From Chryseobacterium indologenes (GTDB lineage Bacteria; Bacteroidota; Bacteroidia; Flavobacteriales; Weeksellaceae): a DNA stretch of 64,000 bases. Both the position numbers and the translations under genes were made by a program. The notes beneath the pieces are model-generated. The model did no database searches. It had not been told where the DNA came from and was given only the letters and a program-made list of their open reading frames with translations. The DNA lies in assembly GCA_016025055.1 (NCBI GenBank), contig CP065590.1, forward strand, positions 1,798,001 to 1,862,000, given 5' to 3'. This document shows, piece by piece, positions 9,040-17,046 of this stretch; position 1 is the stretch's first letter; each line of letters opens with the position of its first letter.

Positions 9040-9930
9040 ATGAAAAAAACAGGTATTATTATTCTGACTCTTTTCGTGCAAATGATCTCTGCACAGGTTA
9101 ACAGGTTTGTTTACCAGGTAACCATGAAACCGGATATAGAAAATAAGGGGGATATCAAGACGGAAAATGCATATCTTGATATTTCTGCTGAGAAATCAGT
9201 ATTTTATTCTGAAAACCGGATTAAAAGGGATTCGATTATGCAAAAAGCCTTTCAGGGTGGCGGTGGAAGAGGAAGTATCAACAGAGATCAGATGGAAGGA
9301 TTGAGAACCAACATCAATTATACTGTTGAAAAAGACAAAACCAATCAGAAAATATATTTAAAAGACAGAATTGGCAGAGATCAGTATTCGTATGAAGAAG
9401 ATCGGCCTCTGAATTGGAAAATATCTTCTGAAACTATGAAAATAGGAGAATATAAGGTTCAGAAGGCAGAAGCAGATTTTGGCGGCAGAAAATGGACGGC
9501 CTGGTTCACTACGGATCTTCCTTATCAGGACGGACCTTATAAATTCGGAGGACTTCCGGGACTGATTGTGAAAGTGGAGGATGATAAAGGAGATTATTCT
9601 TTTGATTTGATGAAGAACTATAAGATCACTGACTTTCCTACTCTAAACCAGTTTGGAAATACCTTAAAAGTGAAGCGAACAGATTTTGTTAAGCAGCAAC
9701 AAAAGTTTAAAACTGATCCCATGTCATTTATGCAAGGCGGTAGCCAGGGTGGGTTTTCCACAACCAGAATTGGTGGAGGAAGAGGAGCCGGCGGCGGCGG
9801 AAACCAAAATCCTGCTGATATGAGAAAAAGAATGGAAGAAAGAGTGAAGGAGGAAGCAAAAAGAACAGCAATCCGATTGAATTACAATAAATTAGATAAT
9901 AAATTAAACCTGTTAGGTTTAAATCAATAG
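9040..9930 (+). CDS. GLPGLI family protein
   Basis: A 296-residue secreted protein. The signal peptide KKTGIIILTLFVQMISAQ is followed by a domain containing FGGLPGLIVKVEDD near residue 165, the namesake motif of this Bacteroidota family, and TAWFTTDLPYQDGPYKF just before it. Function of the family is unknown. Two glycine-rich insertions (FQGGGGRGSI near residue 72 and IGGGRGAGGGG near 245) and a charged, Arg/Lys/Glu-rich tail (MRKRMEERVKEEAKR) make it unusual in composition. It is monocistronic with its own terminator. Confidence 0.88.
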   Translation: MKKTGIIILTLFVQMISAQVNRFVYQVTMKPDIENKGDIKTENAYLDISAEKSVFYSENRIKRDSIMQKAFQGGGGRGSINRDQMEGLRTNINYTVEKDKTNQKIYLKDRIGRDQYSYEEDRPLNWKISSETMKIGEYKVQKAEADFGGRKWTAWFTTDLPYQDGPYKFGGLPGLIVKVEDDKGDYSFDLMKNYKITDFPTLNQFGNTLKVKRTDFVKQQQKFKTDPMSFMQGGSQGGFSTTRIGGGRGAGGGGNQNPADMRKRMEERVKEEAKRTAIRLNYNKLDNKLNLLGLNQ

Positions 9931-9970
9931 GATAGAAATAAAATCAGCTTTATTAAATGGCGAGAAAGTA

Positions 9971-10002
9971 AAAATGCCAGTGATTTATTCACTGGCATTT
10001 AT
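9971..10002 (+). terminator. Bidirectional terminator between the GLPGLI gene and the metallopeptidase gene
   Basis: AAATGCCAGTGA / TCACTGGCATTT hairpin, 40 bp after the GLPGLI stop and 23 bp beyond the convergent gene's stop. Confidence 0.88.
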
Positions 10003-10024
10003 TGTATAACGTAAGTCTGTTTTA

Positions 10025-10888
10025 TTATTTCAAAAGTTGGTTGAAAGTATCTCCCTGTCTGATATCACCGGTGTTATAACCTTTCATAAACCATTCCTTA
10101 CGCTGTGCAGATGAGCCATGTGTAAAGCTTTCCTGGTTCACATACCCCTGTGATCTCTTCTGAATATTATCGTCTCCAACAGCTTGTGCAGCATCTATTG
10201 CAGACTCAATATCGCCAGGCTCCAGGATATGCTTGCTGTCATTTGTTCTTTTTGCCCAGACTCCTGCATAGAAATCAGCCTGAAGTTCTGTGGCAACAGA
10301 AACTCTGTTCATGTCAGCTTCCGAATATCTTCCGCTTCTTCTTAATGCATCCACTTTTTGAGTAGTTCCTAAAAGAGTCTGCACGTGATGTCCTACTTCG
10401 TGGGCGAGAACATAAGCTACTGTAAATTCAGTTACTTTAGCTCCAAATTTCTGCTGAAGTTCACCGAAAAAGCTCATATCCATATATACTTTCTGATCTG
10501 CAGGGCAATAGAATGGTCCCATTGCAGATTGAGCAGTACCACAAGCTGATTGTGTTGTATTTTCAAAAAGAACAACCTCAGGCGCGCTATAAGTCATTCC
10601 ATTTTCTTTAAAGATTTGATCCCAGGTAAGGATATTCCATTTGGCCATCATATCGACCATTTCTCCGATCTGTTTTTCCTGTGTAGTGAGCTCTCTTCTT
10701 TCTCCCGTATTTCCTGAAGACTGAATGCTGCCGGAATTCAGAATGCCGGAAGGATCGCCACCCAGAAAGAAAACGATTGCAGCTATAATTAAAGTTCCAA
10801 GGCCACCACCTACGATCATGCCACCTCCTCCGCCTCCGGAGCCACGGCGGTCATCAACGTTTCCGCCCCTGTCGTCTGTCCATCTCAT
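10025..10888 (-). CDS. Neutral zinc metallopeptidase (YpfJ family)
   Basis: A 287-residue protein. A charged, Gly-rich N-terminus is followed by one membrane segment (GGGLGTLIIAAIVFFLGGD, residues about 27-45), then the extracytoplasmic zinc domain with HEVGHHVQ near residue 164 and a downstream ELQADFYAGVWA that supplies the third ligand region. It matches the YpfJ/KPN_02809 neutral zinc metallopeptidase family in layout and in the MRWTDDRGGNVDDRRG start. Physiological substrates are unknown. It is a single-gene unit, convergent with the GLPGLI gene. Confidence 0.92.
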   Translation of the reverse strand: MRWTDDRGGNVDDRRGSGGGGGGMIVGGGLGTLIIAAIVFFLGGDPSGILNSGSIQSSGNTGERRELTTQEKQIGEMVDMMAKWNILTWDQIFKENGMTYSAPEVVLFENTTQSACGTAQSAMGPFYCPADQKVYMDMSFFGELQQKFGAKVTEFTVAYVLAHEVGHHVQTLLGTTQKVDALRRSGRYSEADMNRVSVATELQADFYAGVWAKRTNDSKHILEPGDIESAIDAAQAVGDDNIQKRSQGYVNQESFTHGSSAQRKEWFMKGYNTGDIRQGDTFNQLLK

Positions 10889-10962
10889 ATCAATGTTTTT
10901 TTGTCACGTAAATTTATAAAATTAAAAGATAGATCATTGATTAAATTATCCAATATTTGAGA

Positions 10963-11286
10963 TTATTGATTATTAAACTTTTTAATCAGAACCTTTCTGT
11001 AGTACTCCTTATTATGTTCCTTACTATATTCAAGAAGTTTATCCTCATAAGATAGACTGTAAGTTTAGTTTGTAAAATTCTTTTATTTTTTGCTAGCGTT
11101 TCAGCGACATAATATTGTAGAGAGTATTTACAATTATATTTCGGAATATCAGTTGGCATTTTTATCATAGAGGATGTTGCTCCATTTTTATATTCAATGA
11201 AGTTCCTGTATTATTAATGAAGATAAGTCTTTGAGCATCGAATGCTGAAAAATTAAATAAGAGGATACTGAATATCCTCTTATTTA
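10963..11286 (-). pseudogene. Short secreted protein gene, broken in at least two places
   Basis: Three consecutive minus-strand frames read as one protein of about 105 residues if one A is added at each of two A runs (near 11188 and 11062). The pieces are a signal-peptide-like KRIFSILLFNFSAFDAQ followed by RLIFINNTGTSLNIK, then PKYNCKYSLQYYVAETLAK, then SYEDKLLEYSKEHNKEYY ending in KKFNNQ. No ATG precedes the first piece, so the start is lost or non-standard. The terminator hairpin of the upstream sulfatase gene overlaps the signal-peptide codons. I do not recognise the family. It could be a real small gene damaged by sequencing errors or a true relic. Confidence 0.35.
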
Positions 11287-11287
11287 A
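11253..11287 (-). terminator. Terminator of the LTA-synthase-like gene
   Basis: A perfect 15-bp inverted repeat (11253-11267 with 11273-11287) around the loop CTGAA, 33 bp beyond the stop of the sulfatase gene, flanked by A/T runs. Confidence 0.85.
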
Positions 11288-11319
11288 AAATGTATATTAT
11301 ATATTTTGAAACATAGTTT

Positions 11320-13398
11320 CTATTTATTTAGTTGTTTTGTTTTCAACCAATACGAAGTAGACTGGTAAGCGGAGATCGTTTCATCTACCAATTTCTGGTC
11401 TGCGGTTTTCAGCAATTTTTCGTTGTAATAAAGCTTAAACTCCGGAGCAAGGTCACTTTTATCAAGCTCTAAGGAGTACTGTTTCGCTTTTTTAACCGGT
11501 GAAATAATGGTTAACCGGTCGCCTTTTACAAATCCAAGATCCTGATAGGTGGCAATATAAGCCTTTGGCTGGAATTCTTTGGTGAAAACATCCTGACCCA
11601 GGAATTTCGATTGATAGCTGAAATTCAGCAATCCGAATAGGGTAGGCATCACATCAATCTGGGACATCAAAGTATCAAACTTTTGAGGCTGAATAAACCC
11701 TTCAGAGAAAATCATTGCCGGAATTCTGTATTTATCCATCGGAAGTTCCGTTTTACCGGCACTGGAAGCACAGTGGTCTGCGATAATGACAAAAACTGTA
11801 TTTTTATACCAATCCTGTTTTTTAGCCATATCAAAAAACAGCTTAAGAGAATAGTCTGTATATTTTACACCTCCTTCACGGGATTTTGAAGTTCCGGGAA
11901 TATCAATTCTTCCATCAGGATAGGTAAATGGTCTGTGATTCGAAACCGTCATCCAGTGGTTAAAGAATGGTTTCCCTGATTGGGCTTCCGCATTCATCAC
12001 CTGAATGGCTTTTCTGGCCATATCTTCATCGGCAACGCCCCAGACATTGGCAAAGGTAATTTCTTCCGGTTTAAAATTGTTTCGGTCTACAATACCATAG
12101 CCATTTCCTTCGAAGAAATCCTGCATATTATCAAAATAGCTGTGTCCGCCGTATAAGAATTTCACATCATAGCCTTTTGACTTGAATACATTTCCGGTGG
12201 TAAATTTATTTTTGTTGTCGTCTCTTTTAATAATACTTTCTCCGGCTGTAGGAGGAATACAAAGAGTAAGCGCTTCCAATCCGCGTACTGTTCTGTTTCC
12301 TGTAGCGTAAAGATTGGTAAACATCAATGATTTATCTGCCAGACTATCCAGGAATGGCGTTATTTTTTGAGTATTTCCGTAGTGTTCCATAAAATCTGCC
12401 GAAAGGCTTTCAATGGAAATAAGCACTACATTTTTCTTTACTTCCGGCTGCGCAGCAACAATATTTCTGGATAATGATGGCTGTGCATATTGGCTTAGAA
12501 AATTCTTTTCGGCCTGCTGCTGATCAATCTTTGAATAAAACTGGAAATAATCAAGTTCATTATGGGTAAATGCCCAGTAGAATTTTGGAATTCCGTTCGC
12601 TTCAATTTCGTCGGCAAATACATTGTCTGATTTGATCTGCATTAATGAAGGAATTGCTAAGGAGCTCAGAGCGCAAAGTACAATGAAAGTACCCAACAGA
12701 ACCATCTTCTGCTTAAAGTCCGGAAGTTCCAACAATTCATTTTTTTTTTTTTTGTAGATAAACCATGTAATGGTAAGGGTAACGATCATGATCGCAGAAA
12801 AGAGAGGAATTACAGGATAACTTTCCATGATATTACCAATCACTTCGTTGGTATAGATCAGGTAATCCACGGCAATGAAGTTATAGCGTACTCCAAATTC
12901 ATTATAAAAGAAGTATTCGCTAACCCCGTTAAAAATAATAACGAGAACGTAGAGCAATAATGTTACAAAGTATAAGACATTACGGATTTTTATTCTTTGT
13001 GCAGGCAGGAACAGCATTAATCCAAATAAAAAGGTCTTGATTCCTACGAACGCAAGAGCTACCTCTGTCACAGAACCCCCATATTGCTTGAAAATATTAT
13101 TGGGAATGAGCCAGATATACAGGAAAAATAACAACAGGGCGCTAAAAATAATATAACCGTAAGGCTTTTTATATTTTGAATTGGATAAAAATAAGAAATA
13201 GAGTGCGAGGATAGCACTGGCCATTATGAAAACAAAGATATCATTTACAAACCCTACCAATAGAACTTTTATGATTTCAAAAAATCCAAAACTTGCAGTA
13301 GTGATCGGATGAAAAAAGAATAGTATTCTTATTATCAACGAAATAATAAGATAAAAAATTCCTAAATACAGGAATGGTTTTATTTTTTGTAAGAACAT
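11320..13398 (-). CDS. LTA synthase family sulfatase (membrane phospho-/sulfo-transferase)
   Basis: A 692-residue protein. About five N-terminal membrane segments occupy residues 1-230 and are followed by an extracytoplasmic alkaline-phosphatase-like sulfatase domain: NVVLISIESLSADFMEHYG, the nucleophile region GNRTVRGLEALTL, HWMTVSNHRPF and VFVIIADHCASS (metal ligands). The family transfers phosphoglycerol or related groups to surface glycans. The acceptor in this Gram-negative is unknown. A longer frame begins at 13467, but a promoter-type -7 box lies at 13425-13432, inside that extension, so I place the start at the ATG at 13398, which begins the first hydrophobic stretch directly. Confidence 0.88.
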   Translation of the reverse strand: MFLQKIKPFLYLGIFYLIISLIIRILFFFHPITTASFGFFEIIKVLLVGFVNDIFVFIMASAILALYFLFLSNSKYKKPYGYIIFSALLLFFLYIWLIPNNIFKQYGGSVTEVALAFVGIKTFLFGLMLFLPAQRIKIRNVLYFVTLLLYVLVIIFNGVSEYFFYNEFGVRYNFIAVDYLIYTNEVIGNIMESYPVIPLFSAIMIVTLTITWFIYKKKKNELLELPDFKQKMVLLGTFIVLCALSSLAIPSLMQIKSDNVFADEIEANGIPKFYWAFTHNELDYFQFYSKIDQQQAEKNFLSQYAQPSLSRNIVAAQPEVKKNVVLISIESLSADFMEHYGNTQKITPFLDSLADKSLMFTNLYATGNRTVRGLEALTLCIPPTAGESIIKRDDNKNKFTTGNVFKSKGYDVKFLYGGHSYFDNMQDFFEGNGYGIVDRNNFKPEEITFANVWGVADEDMARKAIQVMNAEAQSGKPFFNHWMTVSNHRPFTYPDGRIDIPGTSKSREGGVKYTDYSLKLFFDMAKKQDWYKNTVFVIIADHCASSAGKTELPMDKYRIPAMIFSEGFIQPQKFDTLMSQIDVMPTLFGLLNFSYQSKFLGQDVFTKEFQPKAYIATYQDLGFVKGDRLTIISPVKKAKQYSLELDKSDLAPEFKLYYNEKLLKTADQKLVDETISAYQSTSYWLKTKQLNK

Positions 13399-13424
13399 GT
13401 AATAACTATCTATATTAGTTTTCA

Positions 13425-13432
13425 CAAAGATA
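13425..13432 (-). promoter_or_regulatory. -7 box of the LTA-synthase-like gene (decides its start)
   Basis: TATCTTTG on the minus strand matches TAnnTTTG, 26 bp before the ATG at 13398 and downstream of the alternative ATG at 13467. No clear -33 box at the expected spacing. Confidence 0.55.
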
Positions 13433-13561
13433 GTTTTTGTACACAACTTTTGACATATAAAAAGCAAAACATCCCGTTTATTAGTAAGATTTTATAAGTT
13501 TTTAAGTGAAAATTAAACTCTGATCGTCGGCAAATATTATGTGTTTTATAGCTAAAAATAA

Positions 13562-13587
13562 AGGTTGCCCTACTAATAAGACAACCT
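13562..13587 (-). terminator. Probable terminator of ribH
   Basis: AGGTTG / CAACCT arms with partial inner pairing, 27 bp beyond the ribH stop, followed on the minus strand by a T-rich tract. Confidence 0.6.
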
Positions 13588-13613
13588 CCGTATATTGTTA
13601 AAAAGATCAGAAA

Positions 13614-14132
13614 TTAAGAGTGGCCGAAACCGATATTTCCTTTCTTGTCAGATAATTTCTTTTTGAAATCAATCATTCTTAGAGCGGTAACCGCTGCTTC
13701 TACACCTTTATTTCCAAGATCTCCGCCACTTCTTGCGATAGATTGTTCTTTGGTATCATCTGTCAGTACACAGAAGATGGTAGGAGTATCAGTCATAATA
13801 TTACAATCTTTTATTCCCTGGGCTACTGCAGAGCAGACATAATCAAAATGAGGAGTTTCTCCGCGGATGACACATCCGATAGAAATTACTGCATCATATT
13901 TTCTTTCTTTGCAAAGCTGCATGCTTGCATAGTTTAATTCAAATGCTCCAGGCACCGGGAAAAGTTTAATGTTTTCAGGTTTTACACCCTCTTTTTCAAG
14001 GATTTCCAGAGCTGCATCACGAAGATTGTACGTTACAAAATCATTCCACTCAGAAAAAACAATGCCGATAGAAAAATCTTCGGCATTGGTTATATGAAGT
14101 GGCTTGTAATCGGAAAGATTAACTGTTGCCAT
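13614..14132 (-). CDS. ribH: 6,7-dimethyl-8-ribityllumazine synthase
   Basis: A 172-residue RibH. The enzyme condenses 5-amino-6-ribitylamino-uracil with 3,4-dihydroxybutanone phosphate in riboflavin synthesis. Visible motifs are VPGAFELNYA (substrate pocket) near residue 60, IGCVIRGETPHFDYVCSAVA with the conserved RGETxHF near residue 93, and the C-terminal GGDLGNKGVEAAVTALRM. Its ATG follows the stop of the upstream TPR protein gene by 3 bp, so the two are translationally linked. No other riboflavin gene is nearby. Confidence 0.96.
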   Translation of the reverse strand: MATVNLSDYKPLHITNAEDFSIGIVFSEWNDFVTYNLRDAALEILEKEGVKPENIKLFPVPGAFELNYASMQLCKERKYDAVISIGCVIRGETPHFDYVCSAVAQGIKDCNIMTDTPTIFCVLTDDTKEQSIARSGGDLGNKGVEAAVTALRMIDFKKKLSDKKGNIGFGHS

Positions 14133-14135
14133 TTT

Positions 14136-14843
14136 TTAATAATATTTAGTCATTTCAATATAAGAATCAGACATTCCGTTGTCGTAGTCCTGATATTTCT
14201 CGTCAATGGCCGAGAAGTATTTTTTAGCTTCCGCATTCTTTTTTAATCCTAAAGCAACAATACCTGCTTTTCTGGTAAAGAAGTATTTTGTGTAAGGATC
14301 ATCAGAAGCATTGGCTGCTTTATCCAATAATGCTAAAGCTTCATCATTTTTATTAAGACCTGATTTAGCATCTGCCATAGCTCCGTATTTCATTGCTACC
14401 AACGTTTTGTTGTCGGAAGAGAATTTATCAAGAAGATCATAAGCTTCCTGAAATTTTCCTTCTTTAAACTTCAATAAACCTGCATTGTAAGCTGAAAGCT
14501 GCCCAACACTTGTTCCTGAATAATCGTTATATGTGCCAACAAAACCAGGATTTGCAGCTGACTTTCCTCCTAAAGCTTCTTTATCTTTACCTTCTGCAAG
14601 GTTTTTCTGAGCAGCAAGGAAACTTTTTACAGCTTCAGTATTTTTAGGAGCCACTACAAATTGCTTATATCCAAAGAATCCTAAAACTCCTAAGATTAAA
14701 ACTCCAAATGCAATACCTAAAGGCTTTGAATATTTTTCAAGAAATCTCTCAGTGTTTAAAGCCTCTCTGTCAAGGTCTTTAAAAAACTCAACCGTTTCTT
14801 TACCTTCTTGCTCGTTTTGAGCGTTCTTTCCCAATTTTGCCAT
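14136..14843 (-). CDS. Tetratricopeptide-repeat membrane protein (YfgM-like)
   Basis: A 235-residue protein with a charged cytoplasmic N-terminus, a single membrane segment (LGIAFGVLILGVLGFFGY, residues about 43-60) and a periplasmic region of helical repeats (YNAGLLKFKEGKFQEAYDLL, KYGAMADAKSGLNKNDEALA, RKAGIVALGLKKNAEAKKYF). The layout is that of YfgM-type proteins, which associate with the Sec translocon and periplasmic chaperones in enterobacteria. A role here is inferred only from architecture. It has a good promoter and sits directly upstream of ribH. Confidence 0.8.
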   Translation of the reverse strand: MAKLGKNAQNEQEGKETVEFFKDLDREALNTERFLEKYSKPLGIAFGVLILGVLGFFGYKQFVVAPKNTEAVKSFLAAQKNLAEGKDKEALGGKSAANPGFVGTYNDYSGTSVGQLSAYNAGLLKFKEGKFQEAYDLLDKFSSDNKTLVAMKYGAMADAKSGLNKNDEALALLDKAANASDDPYTKYFFTRKAGIVALGLKKNAEAKKYFSAIDEKYQDYDNGMSDSYIEMTKYY

Positions 14844-14864
14844 AAGTTTTTAAAAATTGAACTG

Positions 14865-14895
14865 CAAATTTAATTGTTTCTGAATGATTTACAAA
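14865..14895 (-). promoter_or_regulatory. Promoter of the TPR protein-ribH unit
   Basis: On the minus strand, -33 TTTG (14892-14895), a 19-bp spacer and -7 TAAATTTG (14865-14872), 21 bp upstream of the ATG at 14843. A strong match to the Bacteroidota consensus. Confidence 0.75.
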
Positions 14896-14958
14896 ATACT
14901 TTATCAGTATTATTGTTGAAATGTTGCCAATTCGTGTTTCATGATACTAAAAACGCTT

Positions 14959-15026
14959 CGGCTCCGCTCTGTATAACATTTCTGAAAACATTTGTTTCAG
15001 GTGGATGGTTATACGGAGCGAAGCCG
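14959..15026. repeat. 68-bp nested hairpin element downstream of apt
   Basis: Outer arms of 19 bp (14959-14977 and 15008-15026) pair at 17 positions. An inner repeat CTGAAAACA / TGTTTCAG sits in the loop. It has no T tract on either side, so it is not a simple terminator. Arms are G+C-richer than the surroundings (CGGCTCCGCTC). It could be a REP- or MITE-like unit, or an RNA structure stabilising the apt transcript end. Confidence 0.5.
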
Positions 15027-15048
15027 GAATTTATTTTCAATAGATATG

Positions 15049-15585
15049 CTAATATTCTAAAACGTGGTAGACTTCAGCACCGAATTTTTTCAGTTTTTCA
15101 TCTCCTTTCAGTCCTTTTAATCCAATCAGGAAACTGAATTGAGATACTGTTGCTCCTTGTTTTTCTACTAATTTTGCCGCAGCTTCTGTTGTTCCGCCGG
15201 TGGCAAGAAGATCATCATGGATGAGGATTCTTTGTCCTTTTTTAATCTGGCCTTCGCGGGTTTCAATGATGGCGCTTCCGTATTCCAGATCATAGCTTTC
15301 CGAAATGATTGGGGGAGGAAGTTTTCCTGCTTTTCTGATCAGGATGAAAGGAACTTCTAATGCTACAGCAATAGCGATTCCAAACAGATATCCGCGACTT
15401 TCTATTCCGCAGACGGCATCTATTTTACCTTTGCTGAAAGCTGCAAGATCTGCTATTACATCTTCATAAAGTTTCGGGTCTAAAAAAATAGGTGAAATAT
15501 CCTTAAACTGTATTCCGGGAATCGGAAAATCAGGGATATTTTCAATTGTTTCTTCCAGTTTTTTGATCAGTTCTGCTGAAGCCAT
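15049..15585 (-). CDS. apt: Adenine phosphoribosyltransferase
   Basis: A 178-residue type I phosphoribosyltransferase that makes AMP from adenine and PRPP (purine salvage). The N-terminal IPDFPIPGIQFKDISPIF is typical of Apt, GIESRGYLFG lies near residue 61, RKAGKLPPP near 85, and the PRPP loop is ILIHDDLLATGGTT near 121. Its ATG directly abuts the TAG stop of the upstream lipoprotein gene, so the two are translated from one mRNA. It probably ends at the hairpin element at 14959-15026. Confidence 0.96.
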   Translation of the reverse strand: MASAELIKKLEETIENIPDFPIPGIQFKDISPIFLDPKLYEDVIADLAAFSKGKIDAVCGIESRGYLFGIAIAVALEVPFILIRKAGKLPPPIISESYDLEYGSAIIETREGQIKKGQRILIHDDLLATGGTTEAAAKLVEKQGATVSQFSFLIGLKGLKGDEKLKKFGAEVYHVLEY

Positions 15586-16794
15586 CTATGGGTTTATTTT
15601 ATAGCTGGAAATTTTCCAGTCTCCGTTTACATTTTTAAGTCCGAAAGTTACTTTCAGTGAAGTTGTTTTTCCGTTTTTATCGGTAACATCATAGGTAGCA
15701 TTTACACTGGCTCCATTCGCATTGGCAGCGCTTGTTGTGATGTTCTTCACACTTACATTTTTTACCGCTCCAAAACCTGAGTTAGGGTTTGAGAAAGATT
15801 CATAGCTTCCCCAGCTTGGGTTATTTGATGTTTCGTATGCGGCCTTTAAATTCTGAGAGCTTACGCTGTTTAAAAACTTACTTACGGTATTTTTCGGATC
15901 GGCAGCTGGTTGTTTTGGCGCAGCCGGAGTTGCGGGAGTAGCAGTTGTTCCTTGTTCAGTAGTTGTAGAAGGTACCGTAGCCGATGGATTGTTTGGATCT
16001 ACCACTGCACTTGGCTGTTGTGCTACAGCTGTAGTATCTGTTTTCGGAACTGCAGGAACTTTTAGAGCTGCAGCGTTTACATCAAGGCCTATTTTTGACA
16101 TTTTGAACGTTTTAGCCGTTGTTTTTACGGAAACCGTGATGTCAATTTTGTTATCTACTACTTTTGAAGCAGAAATAGATGAGAACTTCAGGTTGAACCC
16201 TTTGAAGTTATTATCCTGCATTAAATTTTTGGCTGTAGACAGTCTTACCCCGTTGCTGAAAACTTCTAAAGTAGCTTCAAGGCCTGCTCCTGTAAATGAT
16301 ACGGGATTTCCCGCTGCATCCACAAGTCTTGGAATAACCTGGATCGCCGTAGGTGCACCGCTTCCATCATTTCCGGTAGGTGTTGTAACAATGGTTAATG
16401 ATCCTGCTTTTACGTCATTGGGGTCACTTTCTTTAGCTTTATCATCACCGAAGATATTCATTTCTCCTAATGATGGCGGGTCTGTACTGGCCCATTCTAT
16501 TCCGTTTTTTTGTGCAACTTCGTCAGCAAGGCTAAGGATTTCAGGAACCTTTTTCCCGTTGATAAGTTTTCCAAGAGCTTTGAGCTCATTTACATCACCA
16601 TCGGCTTCTACACCAAATGTTTTAAGGATATAAAGAGCTTCATTAAACTTAATCTGTTTAATGGTTGATAAGCTGGAAGTCATATCGTTGATACTTGACT
16701 GCAGCGTTTTAGTATTCGTAGCATCTACATGATCTTTCTTACATGCTGTGAAAAGCAAAAGACTGAAAACAAGTAGAAAAGAAAACTTTTTCAT
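15586..16794 (-). CDS. Lipoprotein with Thr/Pro/Ala-rich linker, unknown function
   Basis: A 402-residue protein with a lipoprotein signal (KKFSFLLVFSLLLFTAC, Cys at about 18). Residues up to about 250 form a polar globular region. A low-complexity Thr/Ala/Pro/Gln linker follows (about 255-300), then a C-terminal domain (NTVSKFLNSVSSQNLKAA... ending NGDWKISSYKINP) that looks like the NTF2-like fold of DUF4878-type lipoproteins. It should be anchored in a membrane facing the periplasm. It has a TAAATTTG -7 box at 16812-16819 and is directly followed by apt. Confidence 0.75.
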   Translation of the reverse strand: MKKFSFLLVFSLLLFTACKKDHVDATNTKTLQSSINDMTSSLSTIKQIKFNEALYILKTFGVEADGDVNELKALGKLINGKKVPEILSLADEVAQKNGIEWASTDPPSLGEMNIFGDDKAKESDPNDVKAGSLTIVTTPTGNDGSGAPTAIQVIPRLVDAAGNPVSFTGAGLEATLEVFSNGVRLSTAKNLMQDNNFKGFNLKFSSISASKVVDNKIDITVSVKTTAKTFKMSKIGLDVNAAALKVPAVPKTDTTAVAQQPSAVVDPNNPSATVPSTTTEQGTTATPATPAAPKQPAADPKNTVSKFLNSVSSQNLKAAYETSNNPSWGSYESFSNPNSGFGAVKNVSVKNITTSAANANGASVNATYDVTDKNGKTTSLKVTFGLKNVNGDWKISSYKINP

Positions 16795-16811
16795 TTTTAT
16801 TTGGTTTGTTG

Positions 16812-16819
16812 CAAATTTA
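16812..16819 (-). promoter_or_regulatory. -7 box of the lipoprotein-apt unit
   Basis: TAAATTTG on the minus strand, 17 bp before the ATG at 16794. No -33 TTTG at 19-20 bp. Confidence 0.55.
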
Positions 16820-16992
16820 GTAAAACCTTTATTAATAGTGGATTTTTATTTTTTGTTTTGTTATTCTTTTACATTACGATTGAATAAAGTGAACAAATTT
16901 TCTACTTATTGAGGGTGAGAATCAACCGGATGATAATACAGTCAGATCAGCTGTTTAGTGTATAACCTGTCCGGAAATTCCTGATTTTGTGC

Positions 16993-17025
16993 GAAAAAAA
17001 GACCGATCAATGACCGGTCTTTTAA
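16993..17025 (-). terminator. Terminator of the act operon
   Basis: AAAAGACCGATCA / TGACCGGTCTTTT hairpin with flanking A and T runs, about 20 bp beyond the actF stop. It closes the operon immediately after actF. Confidence 0.85.
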
Positions 17026-17046
17026 ATTTTATCTTGTTATAAGTCC

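Noticed and set aside
15989..16633. Plus-strand frame of 214 codons
   Set aside because: It is antisense to the lipoprotein gene at 15586-16794, which has a signal peptide, promoter box and coupling to apt. No motif is seen in the antisense frame.
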